This document shows positions 35,452 to 45,499 of a stretch of 64,000 bases of DNA, piece after piece. Origin of the DNA: Ulva prolifera (taxonomy: Eukaryota > Chlorophyta > Ulvophyceae > Ulvales > Ulvaceae); NCBI GenBank assembly GCA_023078555.1, contig CM041201.1, positions 687,213-751,212 of the forward strand. Reading direction: 5' to 3'. The notes beneath the pieces are model-generated. The model did not search any database. It was not told the origin of the DNA and saw only the letters and a list, made by a program, of their open reading frames with translations. Position 1 is the first letter of the stretch. Every line of letters starts with the position of its first letter. The position numbers were made by a program, and so were the translations under genes.

Positions 35452-36149
35452 TCGAGCTCGCAGCACTCAGTGATGCTCAAGGCAGTCGTGCTTCGTCGCG
35501 TCGTCGCTCGGAAGAGCACTCGAAACTGATCACATCACGCCGTGCAGCATACTAAGAACGAAGTAGTCTATACGCAGTACGACCAGGGCAGGTTGTCTTG
35601 CGTGCAGTTGTGGTGCAATGCAGGCAGTAGACACTGCTCCTATTCGTTAACAATACGCTGCAAAATCCCTCCGCCACCAGCTGCATTTCATACACCAGAG
35701 TCACGAGAAATGTATCTTTGCCAGAGACTGTGCAAAGGTGAAAGTGCCAGCTGCTCAATCGCTCACTTGTTTCTCGAGGCACTGTAGTCTTTCCGCAAAT
35801 CCCGATATCGCTTCATGCGCCATGCATTGACAGCAAGCTCGCAGGACAATTCCAGCAACGCTTCGCGCCCGGGGACTGACGCAGTTGTGCGCGCAATGCA
35901 CCATACTATGCGAAGTGGAGTCTGTTTGCCAATTTTGCCGGGCTGGCGGTCACCGCTCGCAGGATGCAGAGTGGAACACTGTGGGGAGCTGCGAGTCTAC
36001 GTTTCAAGGTCGAACTAGACCGCGCTGTGCTCTGTAGATTGAGCGGCAGACCTTGTGGTGCTCAATAGATTAATAGCGCTCGGAGCTTGAATTTTCACTG
36101 GCCTAAGGTGTGCTGACCTGATGCATGATTGGCTGAAAAGCTGTCGATC
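35452..36149. promoter_or_regulatory. Divergent promoter region, SMCHD1 / ORMDL
   Basis: About 700 bp between two divergent start codons. No other gene or repeat was recognised, and no defined motif can be named. Confidence 0.4.
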
Positions 36150-36704
36150 ATGCCTACACAACAGATACATGAGACATCAGAGGATAACATTGACCGTGTA
36201 TGGCAGGGCACTGGCTCGTTGATGGACCGACGCACTGCACCAAGGAGAACCCATTCCCGGAAGCCCTCGGAGCCAAATATCAATCGGAACACCAACTGGC
36301 TCAACTCGAAGGGGGCCTGGGCCTGGTATTTCGGGCTGATTATAACCACTTGGGCGGTTATATCCGCATTCGTTGACCCAGGCTTGGCATGGACGTATGT
36401 GCACCTGCTTCACGCCTGTGTCACATATTACTGCCTGCACTGGAGCAAGGGATCTCCCATCCAAGAAGATCAAGGTGTATACGATGATTTGACATTTTGG
36501 GAACAGCTGGACAATGAGCAGTACTCAACAGCGACTCGAAAGATGTTTGCTGTCACACCGGTGGTGCTGTTTTTCCTTGCGTCCCATTCATCAGACTACA
36601 GACGGCAGCCGCTGGCCTTGAATCTCATTGCAGTCGCAGTTCTGCTAGTTGCCAAGTTTCCTCAAATGCATAAAGTCAGGATTCTGGGGATCAATCGTTA
36701 TTGA
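36150..36704 (+). CDS. ORMDL: ORMDL family regulator of serine palmitoyltransferase
   Basis: A single-exon frame of 184 residues. The signature NRNTNWLNSKGAWAWYFGLI is present, followed by four hydrophobic segments (two near residues 65-105, two near 145-175) and the conserved HWSKGSP, LTFWEQLDNEQ and KFPQMHKVRILGIN blocks. ORM/ORMDL proteins sit in the ER membrane and inhibit serine palmitoyltransferase, the first step of sphingolipid synthesis. Animal ORMDL is about 153 residues; here a hydrophilic N-terminal extension of about 35 residues precedes the core, rich in Ser, Arg and Thr. In yeast Orm proteins the comparable extension is a phosphorylation-controlled switch, which is an inference here. 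It is the only clearly intronless gene in the window. TGTAA follows 70 nt after the stop. Confidence 0.95.
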   Translation: MPTQQIHETSEDNIDRVWQGTGSLMDRRTAPRRTHSRKPSEPNINRNTNWLNSKGAWAWYFGLIITTWAVISAFVDPGLAWTYVHLLHACVTYYCLHWSKGSPIQEDQGVYDDLTFWEQLDNEQYSTATRKMFAVTPVVLFFLASHSSDYRRQPLALNLIAVAVLLVAKFPQMHKVRILGINRY

Positions 36705-36773
36705 TGCTTCAGCAGAGGCATTCAGTATGTGTACTATGGCAGCCTTGAGGCATTGACGCCGTGCATCTTGTGT

Positions 36774-36778
36774 TGTAA
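36774..36778 (+). terminator. TGTAA polyadenylation signal after ORMDL
   Basis: TGTAA, the usual green-algal poly(A) signal, lies 70 nt after the ORMDL stop codon. The position is typical, though the five-base match alone is weak. Confidence 0.5.
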
Positions 36779-36779
36779 G

Positions 36780-37675
36780 ATTCGCTTTCCTTGTTCCAGA
36801 GTCATTGTTATGTTAGCAAGCTGGACACGACATCTGGTAATTGCAAAGACCGGTCCCGCAATTTGCTCTGAGCTGGGAGTCTATCTAAACTCGCGTGTGT
36901 ACATGATCATCAGCTGTGACATGGCTTATCGCATTATTTTTCTGATACATATGCGACACCTGCACGCTGGTGCTTGCTGCTGCGTACATCTGAAGATGTG
37001 TTATCTGCGAGTGGAAAGGGGACCTTCTCTCTCTGGAAGTAGACTTCTTTCAAGCCCGCATGCTTTCAGGTGTAGGCGGAGCACCTCTAGCCAGCACACA
37101 ATCGTGGCATGATCCACACTGAAGCGGATGTGACTTTGAACATGTGTTTGCACACCATCAGGACCAGATTTGTCAAAGCTGTGCCATGATATCAGACAAC
37201 ATGGCAGCAGAGCTGGGACTTCCCATTTCATTGTGAATTTTGGCATCAGCTGCTCACGATCTGAATGCTGGTGCCATGTGTGTGTGAATCAGGCCCATAC
37301 GATCTACACAAGAATGTTGTTGCATGATGAGGGTACAGGACTGAACACCCTGTTTCAGCCAGTCAGACGAAGCAATGGTGTAATTCTAGTTACACGATCA
37401 CCGATTCCATACCCACTCGGCAAGCATCATCGTTTCTCTGCCATGGTGCCCATGCACGCTCTGGCTCCGTCTTTCATCGCCCCAAAGGACGACTTGCCTT
37501 CAACAGATTGAAGATCAAGGCATCAGTATCCAAGAATAACCTGAATGCTATGACTCTACACTACATCTCCGTGCATGGCCTATGGACGTTGTCACGTCTG
37601 CATCTCATCAATTAGCATGGAAAATCCTGCCGCCTCATTGTGGCACAGTTCATTCAGCCGTTGGAGCTATATGAC
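36780..37675. other. Convergent intergenic region (ORMDL / binding-protein-like gene)
   Basis: About 900 bp with moderate GC, short random frames and no recognised element. It contains the two 3' UTRs. Confidence 0.5.
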
Positions 37676-40017
37676 TCACATCAGTGCAGCCATCGCTGAG
37701 ATGGCTCCCACCACAGCCATAAGCATGGACCACGCTGCAGCACTGCTGGGCTCAGCAACTCCTTCTGCTGCATCGCCAATTGGGAGTGGCTCCTGGGTGG
37801 CGTAGGATGTGCACTCCAGGCCCTCGCAAGCCTCAGGCCCAGCCTCTGTGATCGCCTCATTCAGAGCAATGTTGCGGAAGAAGATGGATTCGTGCTCAGG
37901 GAACTCCTCAGGAGACACGATCGCCCGCAAGTCGGCCAGCACAAGGTCTGGCCGGGCCACACCCTCACCGAACCAGTCGTCGCTTCCCGTAATCGTCTGG
38001 TCCTTGTCGTGGGAGAACAGCTTCTCATTGACGAGGAAGGGGATGTCTGCTTGCTCTGCTGCAGTGATTCCCCAGTTCGAGAGGAACGATGTCTGCAGGA
38101 CAAAAGCCAAGCTAAGTGAGCATTGATGGCCCGGCCAGCGATATATCTGGCAGACAGCGGCCTGACTGTGCTGCCTGGCTATAATAATGCACTTGAGACA
38201 TGCAAGGTGAGTGGCACGGGAAGATGGACAGTCGCCAGACTGTTTGGTACAATGGCTGTAACGGATGGCAGGTGAACCATTGTTGACAGATGGTATTGTG
38301 CCCAGACGCAGCTAGATCACAGGCATTTGCTACTATGCTGCTTGCACCAAGGGCAACCAGGCAGGACAACCACAGAAAGCTCACCAGGTTCTTTTCACCA
38401 GAGAAGGTCTCATCGATGGCGATATCGACTGTCTTGAACATGTCCTTCACAGCTGTCTGAGCTGCCGCAAGCGTGGGGTACTTGCTCTGAGCAAAGTACA
38501 CTGTCGTCATGCCCGCGAAAGCTGGGGCTACGGCAATCTCGGATTGCACAGGAGACTTGGCGCCAGCATCTGTAGTGTAAGTGACCTTGTAAGGCGCCAG
38601 AGACACCTTGTACACTGTGCCCTCCAGCTTTTCGCCCTCGTTATCATAGTCATAGGCGCTATCCTCCACAAAGTCGACCCAAGCCATCACTGGTGCATCA
38701 GCAGGGGGTGCTGTTACAACAAGAGCCTCGTATGCTTCCTCTAAAATCCGGTAGTATGCCAGAGCATCCGCCTCGAGGTTGAAGAACGCAGACATGTACA
38801 CGATGTGCTCAGCACGGCGCAACGGCCCCGGATCAGACGACACCCTGCAACACAAAAAGCATCAGACGCCTGGCTCTGCGGTGGTGCTTGATGTGGTCTT
38901 TGTTCATAGCACTGCTGCAAACAGACTGCTCACTGTGGCAGGAACGCGAGACAATGCTGGATGATGCACATGTTACAGTCACAGACGCTTCAAGCCAAAA
39001 CGCAAGGTAATAGTGCAGCTGAAAAGGTTGCCATGAGGTGCTTGGGAGCCTAGGTAACTGCAGGAAGCAAGGTGCAGTACCTGAACACGATCTGCTTGCC
39101 CTCCTTGGCTGCAGCTGGGTCAGCTGATCCAAAAGCAAACTCGACGTCGTATTGTGTGACATTGACATTGTTCTCCCCGGTGTCATAATCTGTCGAGAAA
39201 TCACGACCACATCCATCCTGCTCTTCAGGGAGCGCAAGCTTCATCATGCACGGAGCAGTAGAGAATGACGAGGCATAGCGCACTCGGTCCTCCACTCCAA
39301 GTTCCTCCTGCAGCACCCAGCAGATCAGCAAAGGCAAGGTGACGCATGTCCATGTTGCATGTCCATGTTGCACATTGGGAATCCTGCACTTCCAAGGGAA
39401 ACGACCGCAGGATCATGGGATGTGGCAATCAAATGTTTGGTATCTAGACAGGCATATGGAAGCAAAGGAGTGATGATGTTTCGGTGTCCGCATGGTGGCC
39501 GCACCAGCATCCATGCTGCAGTCGAGTCAGAGGTCACCACAGCAGTGACTGGAATCTCAATGTAAGCAGTGGTGTTCGCGGCGAGGGCCTGCGTAAACTC
39601 ATCATCGGGCTTTTCAGTCCCGCATGCGTACAGGATGTACGTGATGTCAGTGGATCCCTCATTGTAAGTTATGACCTTGTAATTCTCACGGTATTTGAGG
39701 TCAAAGAAAAGACCGGCTTGCTCCTGCATGCAAGCATTCTTTCTTGTGGTGCAGCCGACGACGCAGCGAAAGCTGATCATGGCGTGAGCAAGCAGGTTGC
39801 TCCGCGATGCCCCGGAGCAGGGTGGCCGTCATACCTGGTATTCACAGACGAGACCAGTGCAATTGACAACGTCGCCAAGAGAGGCTGCGTATTCGAGGAA
39901 GTTCACTGGTGCGCCGCACTCGTCTGCTTCGTTTGGTCGGGTGAACTCGTCCTGCTCGGCTCCGAAGCTGGACTGCACACTGGCCAACGCGGCCAGTGCG
40001 GCAAAACTGCACGGCAC
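37676..40017 (-). CDS. Secreted periplasmic-binding-protein-like (TroA-type) protein with C-terminal anchor
   Basis: Five exons join in phase for about 501 residues: 40017-39835, 39723-39505, 39307-39081, 38844-38385 and 38092-37676. The first exon listed begins with a hydrophobic run (FAALAALASVQSSFGAEQ) typical of a signal peptide. It starts at a splice acceptor, so a first exon with the ATG lies upstream and was not found. Conserved blocks include KYRENYKVITYNE, ITYILYACGT, VMAWVDFVED and GVARPDLVLADL, as in the PBP-like proteins of algae and fungi that resemble bacterial metal-chelate ABC-transporter binding proteins. The C-terminus ends in a hydrophobic segment (SMLMAVVGAISAMAALM), suggesting a GPI or membrane anchor. 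A role in surface capture of a metal complex or other ligand is inference; no ligand residues can be named. Confidence 0.7.
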
Positions 40018-40997
40018 CTGAACATTTCGAAACGCGTAGACATAAGAAGCCCAAAAACCTCCCAGCTCTGCTCCAGTCAGACCATCTCTACGTGAGATGC
40101 TGTTGAACGCTGTGGTGTCCCAGGCGACGATCAGTTGCCCAGACTTATCTCCGGGTAGGACGCCATGCTCTCACACAAATGCAACCGGGACGCATGGACA
40201 CACTGGTTTTATGTCAGTGATAGGCATTGATATGTATACGATACTATTGTGCGTGCTGGCTTAAGGGAGGAAGCATTCGTCGTGCCGAGCCGATCAGCGC
40301 TCTGCCACAGAGTTAACGCGCCGCACACTCCCCATGATCGCTGTGACAAGTACTTTGCTCGAAACAGGTTCCAAGCAGAAAGAAACTGAACATAGGTGTC
40401 CGAATGTTGACAGCGTGGATAAAATTGACGTGCAACTGCGCCGGTGTTCTGTGTCGCACGTCAGCATTGTGGACAAGACATGCCGACGCAGCCACAGCTC
40501 AGATTTGGTCGGCCACAGAAAAGCACGCGCACCAAAGCTTGTACATAATCGCTGCCTCACTTCGCCTCAGTTCTCTGCCTGCGGAGTCAATCAATCCAGA
40601 GCTGCTGTAGGTTACAATGCACCGGTTTGCAGTTACAGTCTGTTGCGGCCGTTTCACTTCGCAGCAATGACAACAAGCATCCACCACAAGGAGCCCATAT
40701 AGAGTGACGTGAGTGCGTGCAACATTCTCCAGAGCTGTGCCGTCACTGAACAACAGCGTCGCAAAGATGGTCCATGTCGCACCTAAGACACACCGAGGAT
40801 TGCCGGACATTTAAGCGTATTTTGAATCCCGTTGCGCCCCTATACCCCAAGATGTCCGCGAAGTGTCGAAATCGATGTCACGCCGCGATGTTTCCGTACC
40901 GACTGGTGCAAACCCGCGTGATCAATGTTCAGCTAAGACCTCTGGGGGATGCACTCGATCCGCAACGATGCAGTCCTGTACTTTCACAGGCCACCTT

Positions 40998-41160
40998 CTA
41001 GAATGCGACGATGCTTTTCACGAAGATGTGGTACAATGCCAGGGTGACCACTACCAGCATTGAGGACCAGCAGTTTTCAGTGTCCTGCAGAGATTTGACT
41101 TCGACGCACGGTCTACAGGCTGCGATGCTTCTGCAAGGCGAACCCTCCACGCAGTAGTTG
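40998..41160 (-). pseudogene. Possible exon remnant with C-terminal membrane tail
   Basis: The minus-strand frame reads LRNPWQEIEGQPNYCVEGSP, a Cys-rich stretch, then SSMLVVVTLALYHIFVKSIVAF and a stop. The pattern (RN, E/I, paired Cys, terminal hydrophobic segment) vaguely resembles the C-terminus of the neighbouring binding-protein-like gene, so it could be the tail of a decayed tandem paralogue. No upstream exons were found. Confidence 0.2.
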
Positions 41161-41280
41161 GGTTGGCCCTCAATTTCCTGCCACGGGTTCCGCAATTGCA
41201 CGGTTGTAGCGCTGTGCGACAGCAGGGCAGGTGTGCATGCCCCCGAGACGGTCCAGCATGCGAGATAGCACAACCAGGGC

Positions 41281-41480
41281 TCTACATCCCGATCGGTTTC
41301 CCGACGAAAAATTGGGAAAAGGCAAAAAAACCGACGGCGAGCGAAGCGAGTCTCGGTTTCCCCCGAGAAGCCAGGGGGGGGGCCGGGGGTGCCCGACGGC
41401 CGCCAACGGTGCTTTTCGGGATACCCCGACCAATGCCGACAGCTTGTGGGGATCCCGAAATCCTGTCGGGCCTGAAGGCA
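41281..41480. repeat. Short element with cccgacgaaaaattggg, copy 1
   Basis: Contains cccgacgaaaaattggg, ggcgagcgaagcgag, ctcggtttcccccgag (a small hairpin) and ggtgcttttcggg. Several of these words recur at 42045-42155 in a different order and spacing, suggesting a non-autonomous repeat family. It also contains a GGGGGGGGCCGGGGG run. Confidence 0.5.
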
Positions 41481-42044
41481 CCGGATGTACATTGCAATGA
41501 CAGAGCATTCATCAGGTGAGTCGCAACCAGGTTGCTTGCTGCTTGCGCATTGCGACAATGACCTTGCTTTCGTCCGGGTTCACTGGTCAAGGGCCGAAGC
41601 GTAGGCGCACGGCCGAAACTCCTGCATCAGCCGACCAGGGCAGCAACGACGCCAGTTGTTCGAAGAAGATGGCTGCGGAACGCTCAGGCGATATGCCACG
41701 ATTGTCTGAACAGAAAATTCGCGACCGCCAGCTTGAGTATCCATGCAGTGTGTATCAAGGCCCGGTCAATAAAGCTCACTGTTAGACCTGTTCTATTTGT
41801 GAGTCTTATAAGGGAAGCTCCAAAGGGAAACTACACAGGTTCAAGGACGGGAACGACTTCAGGAAGCATCAGAACTCACACGCGCGCAGCCGAAGCACAG
41901 ATCCTTGCCGCTGGGCTCGAAAAGGCTCGTGATAATGCAATGTATGAGCGCTACAAAATTAATCTTGATTCAAGCGCGCGTTTGCTCATCGTCGTGGCGT
42001 TCATGGCAGCCAAGGGCATCTGAAAATTGTTTTTGACACCCCCG

Positions 42045-42155
42045 ATAGAACCTGAGGAGGTCGGCGGGCAACCCGATATCCAGCAGGGTGCTTTTCGGGG
42101 CTAGCCCGACAAAAATTGGGTATGGCTTCGGTTTACCCCGAAAAAGAAAAACCGG
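42045..42155. repeat. Short element with cccgacaaaaattggg, copy 2
   Basis: Contains ggtgcttttcggggc, cccgacaaaaattggg and cggtttaccccgaaaaagaa, related to 41281-41480. Boundaries are uncertain. Confidence 0.5.
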
Positions 42156-42601
42156 CTTGTAGAGCCCTGAGCACAACAGTGGTTGTTGAGTCGCAACTTG
42201 AGTCGCAACTCAACTCGCAAGCGATGGACGGTTGGAGCCGTTCATACTGCGAAGCTGCATGCCTGAATGTAACCACCGTTCGAGATACGCCCCGTATCAG
42301 CTGAATTCCTTTGGCGGTGCGGCCCTGTACAAGGCCGCTTCCATGCACATGGGTGCCGCCATGCCACGTCACACATTCAGGACCACCTCGAGTGCCTGTG
42401 TGCATACCAGCGTTGCACAGGCATCCTGTTTCCCGGCGGGATTCCCTATGACAGTCTGCACCCTTCACCGGGGCTTCCCCGGCGACTGTTGGCACTGAAG
42501 TGGGGTTTCCGGGTCATGTGCTGAATGTCAAGGGGGGGTTGAATGAAAACAATCGTGCGCCGCGAGTGCCACAGCTGAAAGCCGACACAAGCATGAATAA
42601 A

Positions 42602-42900
42602 TCAGTCTCGCAGTTCATCCTGTGGCATACCCTCCGCCAGCAACTTCCCAAGCTCCTCGATCGACATGCCATTGTCATCACTGCTGTCTACATCCCACTT
42701 CGGTGAATCCGGGTCGCCAAGATCAGCGAAATCATTGCAACACAGGAGCCAGTACTCAGTAACATTGCTCAACTGTATTGTTTCATGCAGCTTGTCAAAT
42801 AGCAGCTCCTCGCGGGCCATGTTGTTTCCATCAAGTACAGAGTTTTCAGACGTACACACAGAAGGGTACCGCTGGTCCTCTCAGAACCCAGCACCCTCCT
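42602..42900 (-). other. Possible acidic coding exon, unrecognised
   Basis: A minus-strand frame encodes TEYWLLCCNDFADLGD followed by an acidic stretch and MSIEELGKLLAEGMPQDEL, then a stop at 42602. The composition is protein-like but no family was recognised and no partner exons were found. Confidence 0.2.
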
Positions 42901-42981
42901 CACCAATGGCTGGTGGCTCACCTACCCAACGAGGCGATCCATACGAGGTCTCTGCAGGCAGTGCCTGCTTGACCCGCAGGC

Positions 42982-43060
42982 GGTCATGCACTCCCGCTAC
43001 GAAGTGGTCCCAGTGTGGGCGCGCATCAAAACGACCGAATTTTCGTAATTGGGGACAACT
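42982..43060 (+). repeat. Inverted repeat arm, left
   Basis: ggtcatgcactcccgctacg and the following roughly 55 bp recur as reverse complement at 44183-44258, about 1.1 kb away. The minus strand encodes ARPHWDHFVAGVHD, the same peptide as the other arm, so a coding fragment was duplicated in inverted orientation. Confidence 0.85.
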
Positions 43061-44182
43061 TCGAATATTGTGATCAATGTTTGGGGACTCTGCGTGAGCG
43101 ATCTCGGCTGTGGGACTCTCCCCACCCCAGGCCCCCCTTTTGGCGAATAATGGCGGTTCTCCCCAAACGGTGGCATTCGCTGAGCTTTTCTCGCCCAAAC
43201 GCACGCCAGTGATCACAGTGCAGTGACAACATAGAAAAGTCACTATGATAGTGTACATTGGCGATGTTTGCACTGTTGCGACTTCTGTGAGTGATGTGGT
43301 CGTCGTCACAGCTGAGCAGACCTCGACGCACTGCAATGACATGGCTTCGTGACCACGCAGTGGTCAAAAGGTGTTATACGATGGTGTGCAAGACGTATCC
43401 GGTGCCTATATAGTAGGTGGAGCCTGTGTCGGCCTTGGAATTGCAGGGAGTCGAGTCGTGGGAGTCGTCAATACAGTGGTGCCGCGACCAGTCGAGGAGC
43501 CAAACGAGGTGAATGTCGTGGCTACACGCAACTGTGGTTTCGAGAATTCATCTATGAGGCCCGAGGAGTTTCCGCGGGGGACGTTATACTGATTGAACAG
43601 CCGGCATCGCACAACACCACAGCATACGATGGACAGCTCTGATCAAACCAAACTACAGAGGCATAGGACGTGAACAGCAATGGCCGCGAATAACAAGCAC
43701 GGTAGCTGCAAGAACTATCTCAACCGATTGCAACACCCGGACTTGCATTGCACGTGAGTCCACAGATTCAAGTTGGGTAGGCTACTGGTAAGCTGACCAG
43801 CTGCACCTCGCCATGGGGAAATCACATCCCGGAACTGTCAACACAAATATGATTCCGCACAATAGTTGTATTTGAGAGTCCCAGTGTCAACAGACATCAC
43901 ATGAAGGTATGCTGACCACGATTTGACACTGAGTTTGGAAAAGGGCACACAGAGACGCAAAATAATACCAAGGAAGGCTATATGCCAGTAAAACATCAAA
44001 AGAAGCATCATAGAACGAGTTTGGGGACGGTTGGGGAAGAATGTCGATGTTTGGGGAACAAAACGCGGATTTGGGGGGTACTCCCCACGGGAACAGCCCA
44101 AATCGGCGACTTCGGGCGATTCTCCCCAAACCTCCGAGATGAATCAGCCATTCTGTTCATTTATCCTAAATAATACTTAAAG

Positions 44183-44258
44183 TGTTCCCCAATCGATCAA
44201 AATCGTCGTCGATTTCGCGCGCCCTCACTGGGACCACTTCGTAGCGGGAGTGCATGAC
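44183..44258 (-). repeat. Inverted repeat arm, right
   Basis: Reverse-complement partner of 42982-43060. The first 35 bp differ at one position and similarity falls off inwards. On plus it encodes ARPHWDHFVAGVHD. The pair could be terminal inverted repeats of a roughly 1.3-kb element, or an inverted duplication of an exon. Confidence 0.85.
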
Positions 44259-45499
44259 CCCCTCCGCAGGCATGCATCCAGCGTGGGCGTTTGCATACGC
44301 GACCGGTTGGGGGCTTCACTGAAGACACCTCATCCTGGTGGGTGTGTTTGGGGCCATGTATGTGTGCGTGTGTTATAAAGGAAAAAGCCGGAGGGGCCGG
44401 TAGCACCGCCTGGACCAAAAGGGAGAGCACAAGAAACGCAATGCGCACGCAGCAGGAGAGCCACAGCAAACGCCAAGGCACAACAAGCACCCACACACCC
44501 CAACGCTCCCACACACTACCACACGAACCACACACTGACACCCGACCCACGCACCCGTGCGATGTATGTGTGTGTGTGTGGGGCTGTGGGTCTCTGACGG
44601 TCTGAGGATCTGCGTAGCTTGCTGGGAGCGTGATGAGTTCTGTGTGTGTTGCGTGGGTGTCTGGCTCTGTACTTAATCTGCTTGCTTCGTTCGCGGTGCT
44701 GCCCGCCTCGCCACCTTTATCCTTGCAACACCTCATCCTGGTGTGATCCTCGAGGGGCACCAGCTGCACGGCTCCCCGCCTGCACCTCATGCCGCCGGGA
44801 ATCCCATGAGCCGCTGCGCAGCTCGCCAGAAATCGCCGGTGATCGCCTGCAGCTCATGGGGAAAGGCCCAAGCTTTCCCCCCAAGAGTTCGCCTGGTTTT
44901 ATGGGAACCCCGCCGGGACGTACAACCCAAATGCACACACTCCAGCAGCAGCAGATGCCATCTGCCAACGCTGACAACGCCACTGCAACCCTTACAGCCA
45001 ACGCTGCAGATCTCACAGCCTGGTCAACGCAACTTACATGGAAATCTGCACACGCATCATCATGCGTGCCTATCTGCACCCAGAAACGCAGCTGCACATA
45101 CAATCAACAAGAACTTCCTCAACCGCGCTCAGCACCATCTGCATGGCCGCCTTCAAGAACCACAGATACTAAACGCCACTGAGGGACAAGATAACGTGCA
45201 GAAACCCGACGCATACAGAAAAGTTGCACATTGCTGTAATCGCCGTGTTGTCCACGGTTTGCATGGCGTGCTCTGCCACGCAGTGCCCCATGCATGCCGC
45301 CCCCATCGCCGCTCGCGCAGCTGCTGCCCGCGACACATCTGCCACATTCACAGCACATGCATCACGTTCGCAGTGCACGTCCTCCGCCGCAATTACAGCG
45401 GCAGTCACCTGAGTTAACCGCAATTGCGGCATGCGGCTGCACCCACAATCTCACACCTCACTACCGGGCCCTCCACCGCGCGCACAATCCACCTGTCGA

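Larger units (their letters stand above)
40300..45499. other. Repeat-rich intergenic region
   Basis: About 5.2 kb without a confident gene. Open frames are short and contradictory. It holds the two G/C-run elements near 41.3 and 42.1 kb, an inverted duplicated segment (42982-44258), (TG)n near 44560-44580 and several TTTGGGGA/TCCCCAAA hairpins. Two minus-strand stretches look weakly protein-like and are listed separately. Confidence 0.5.

Noticed and set aside
37001-37511. Small frames between ORMDL and the binding-protein-like gene
   Set aside because: Frames of about 80-113 residues on both strands lack domain signatures and have codon use like non-coding DNA nearby.
40018-40160. Open minus frame upstream of the binding-protein-like gene (GQLIVAWDTTAFNSISRRDG)
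   Set aside because: It has no start codon after the upstream stop and bears no resemblance to a signal-peptide start. The cag at 40018 makes a better exon border.
43040-44195. TTTGGGGA clusters as telomere-like repeats
   Set aside because: The words are scattered and face each other instead of forming a head-to-tail array, so they are better explained as subterminal hairpins of an element.
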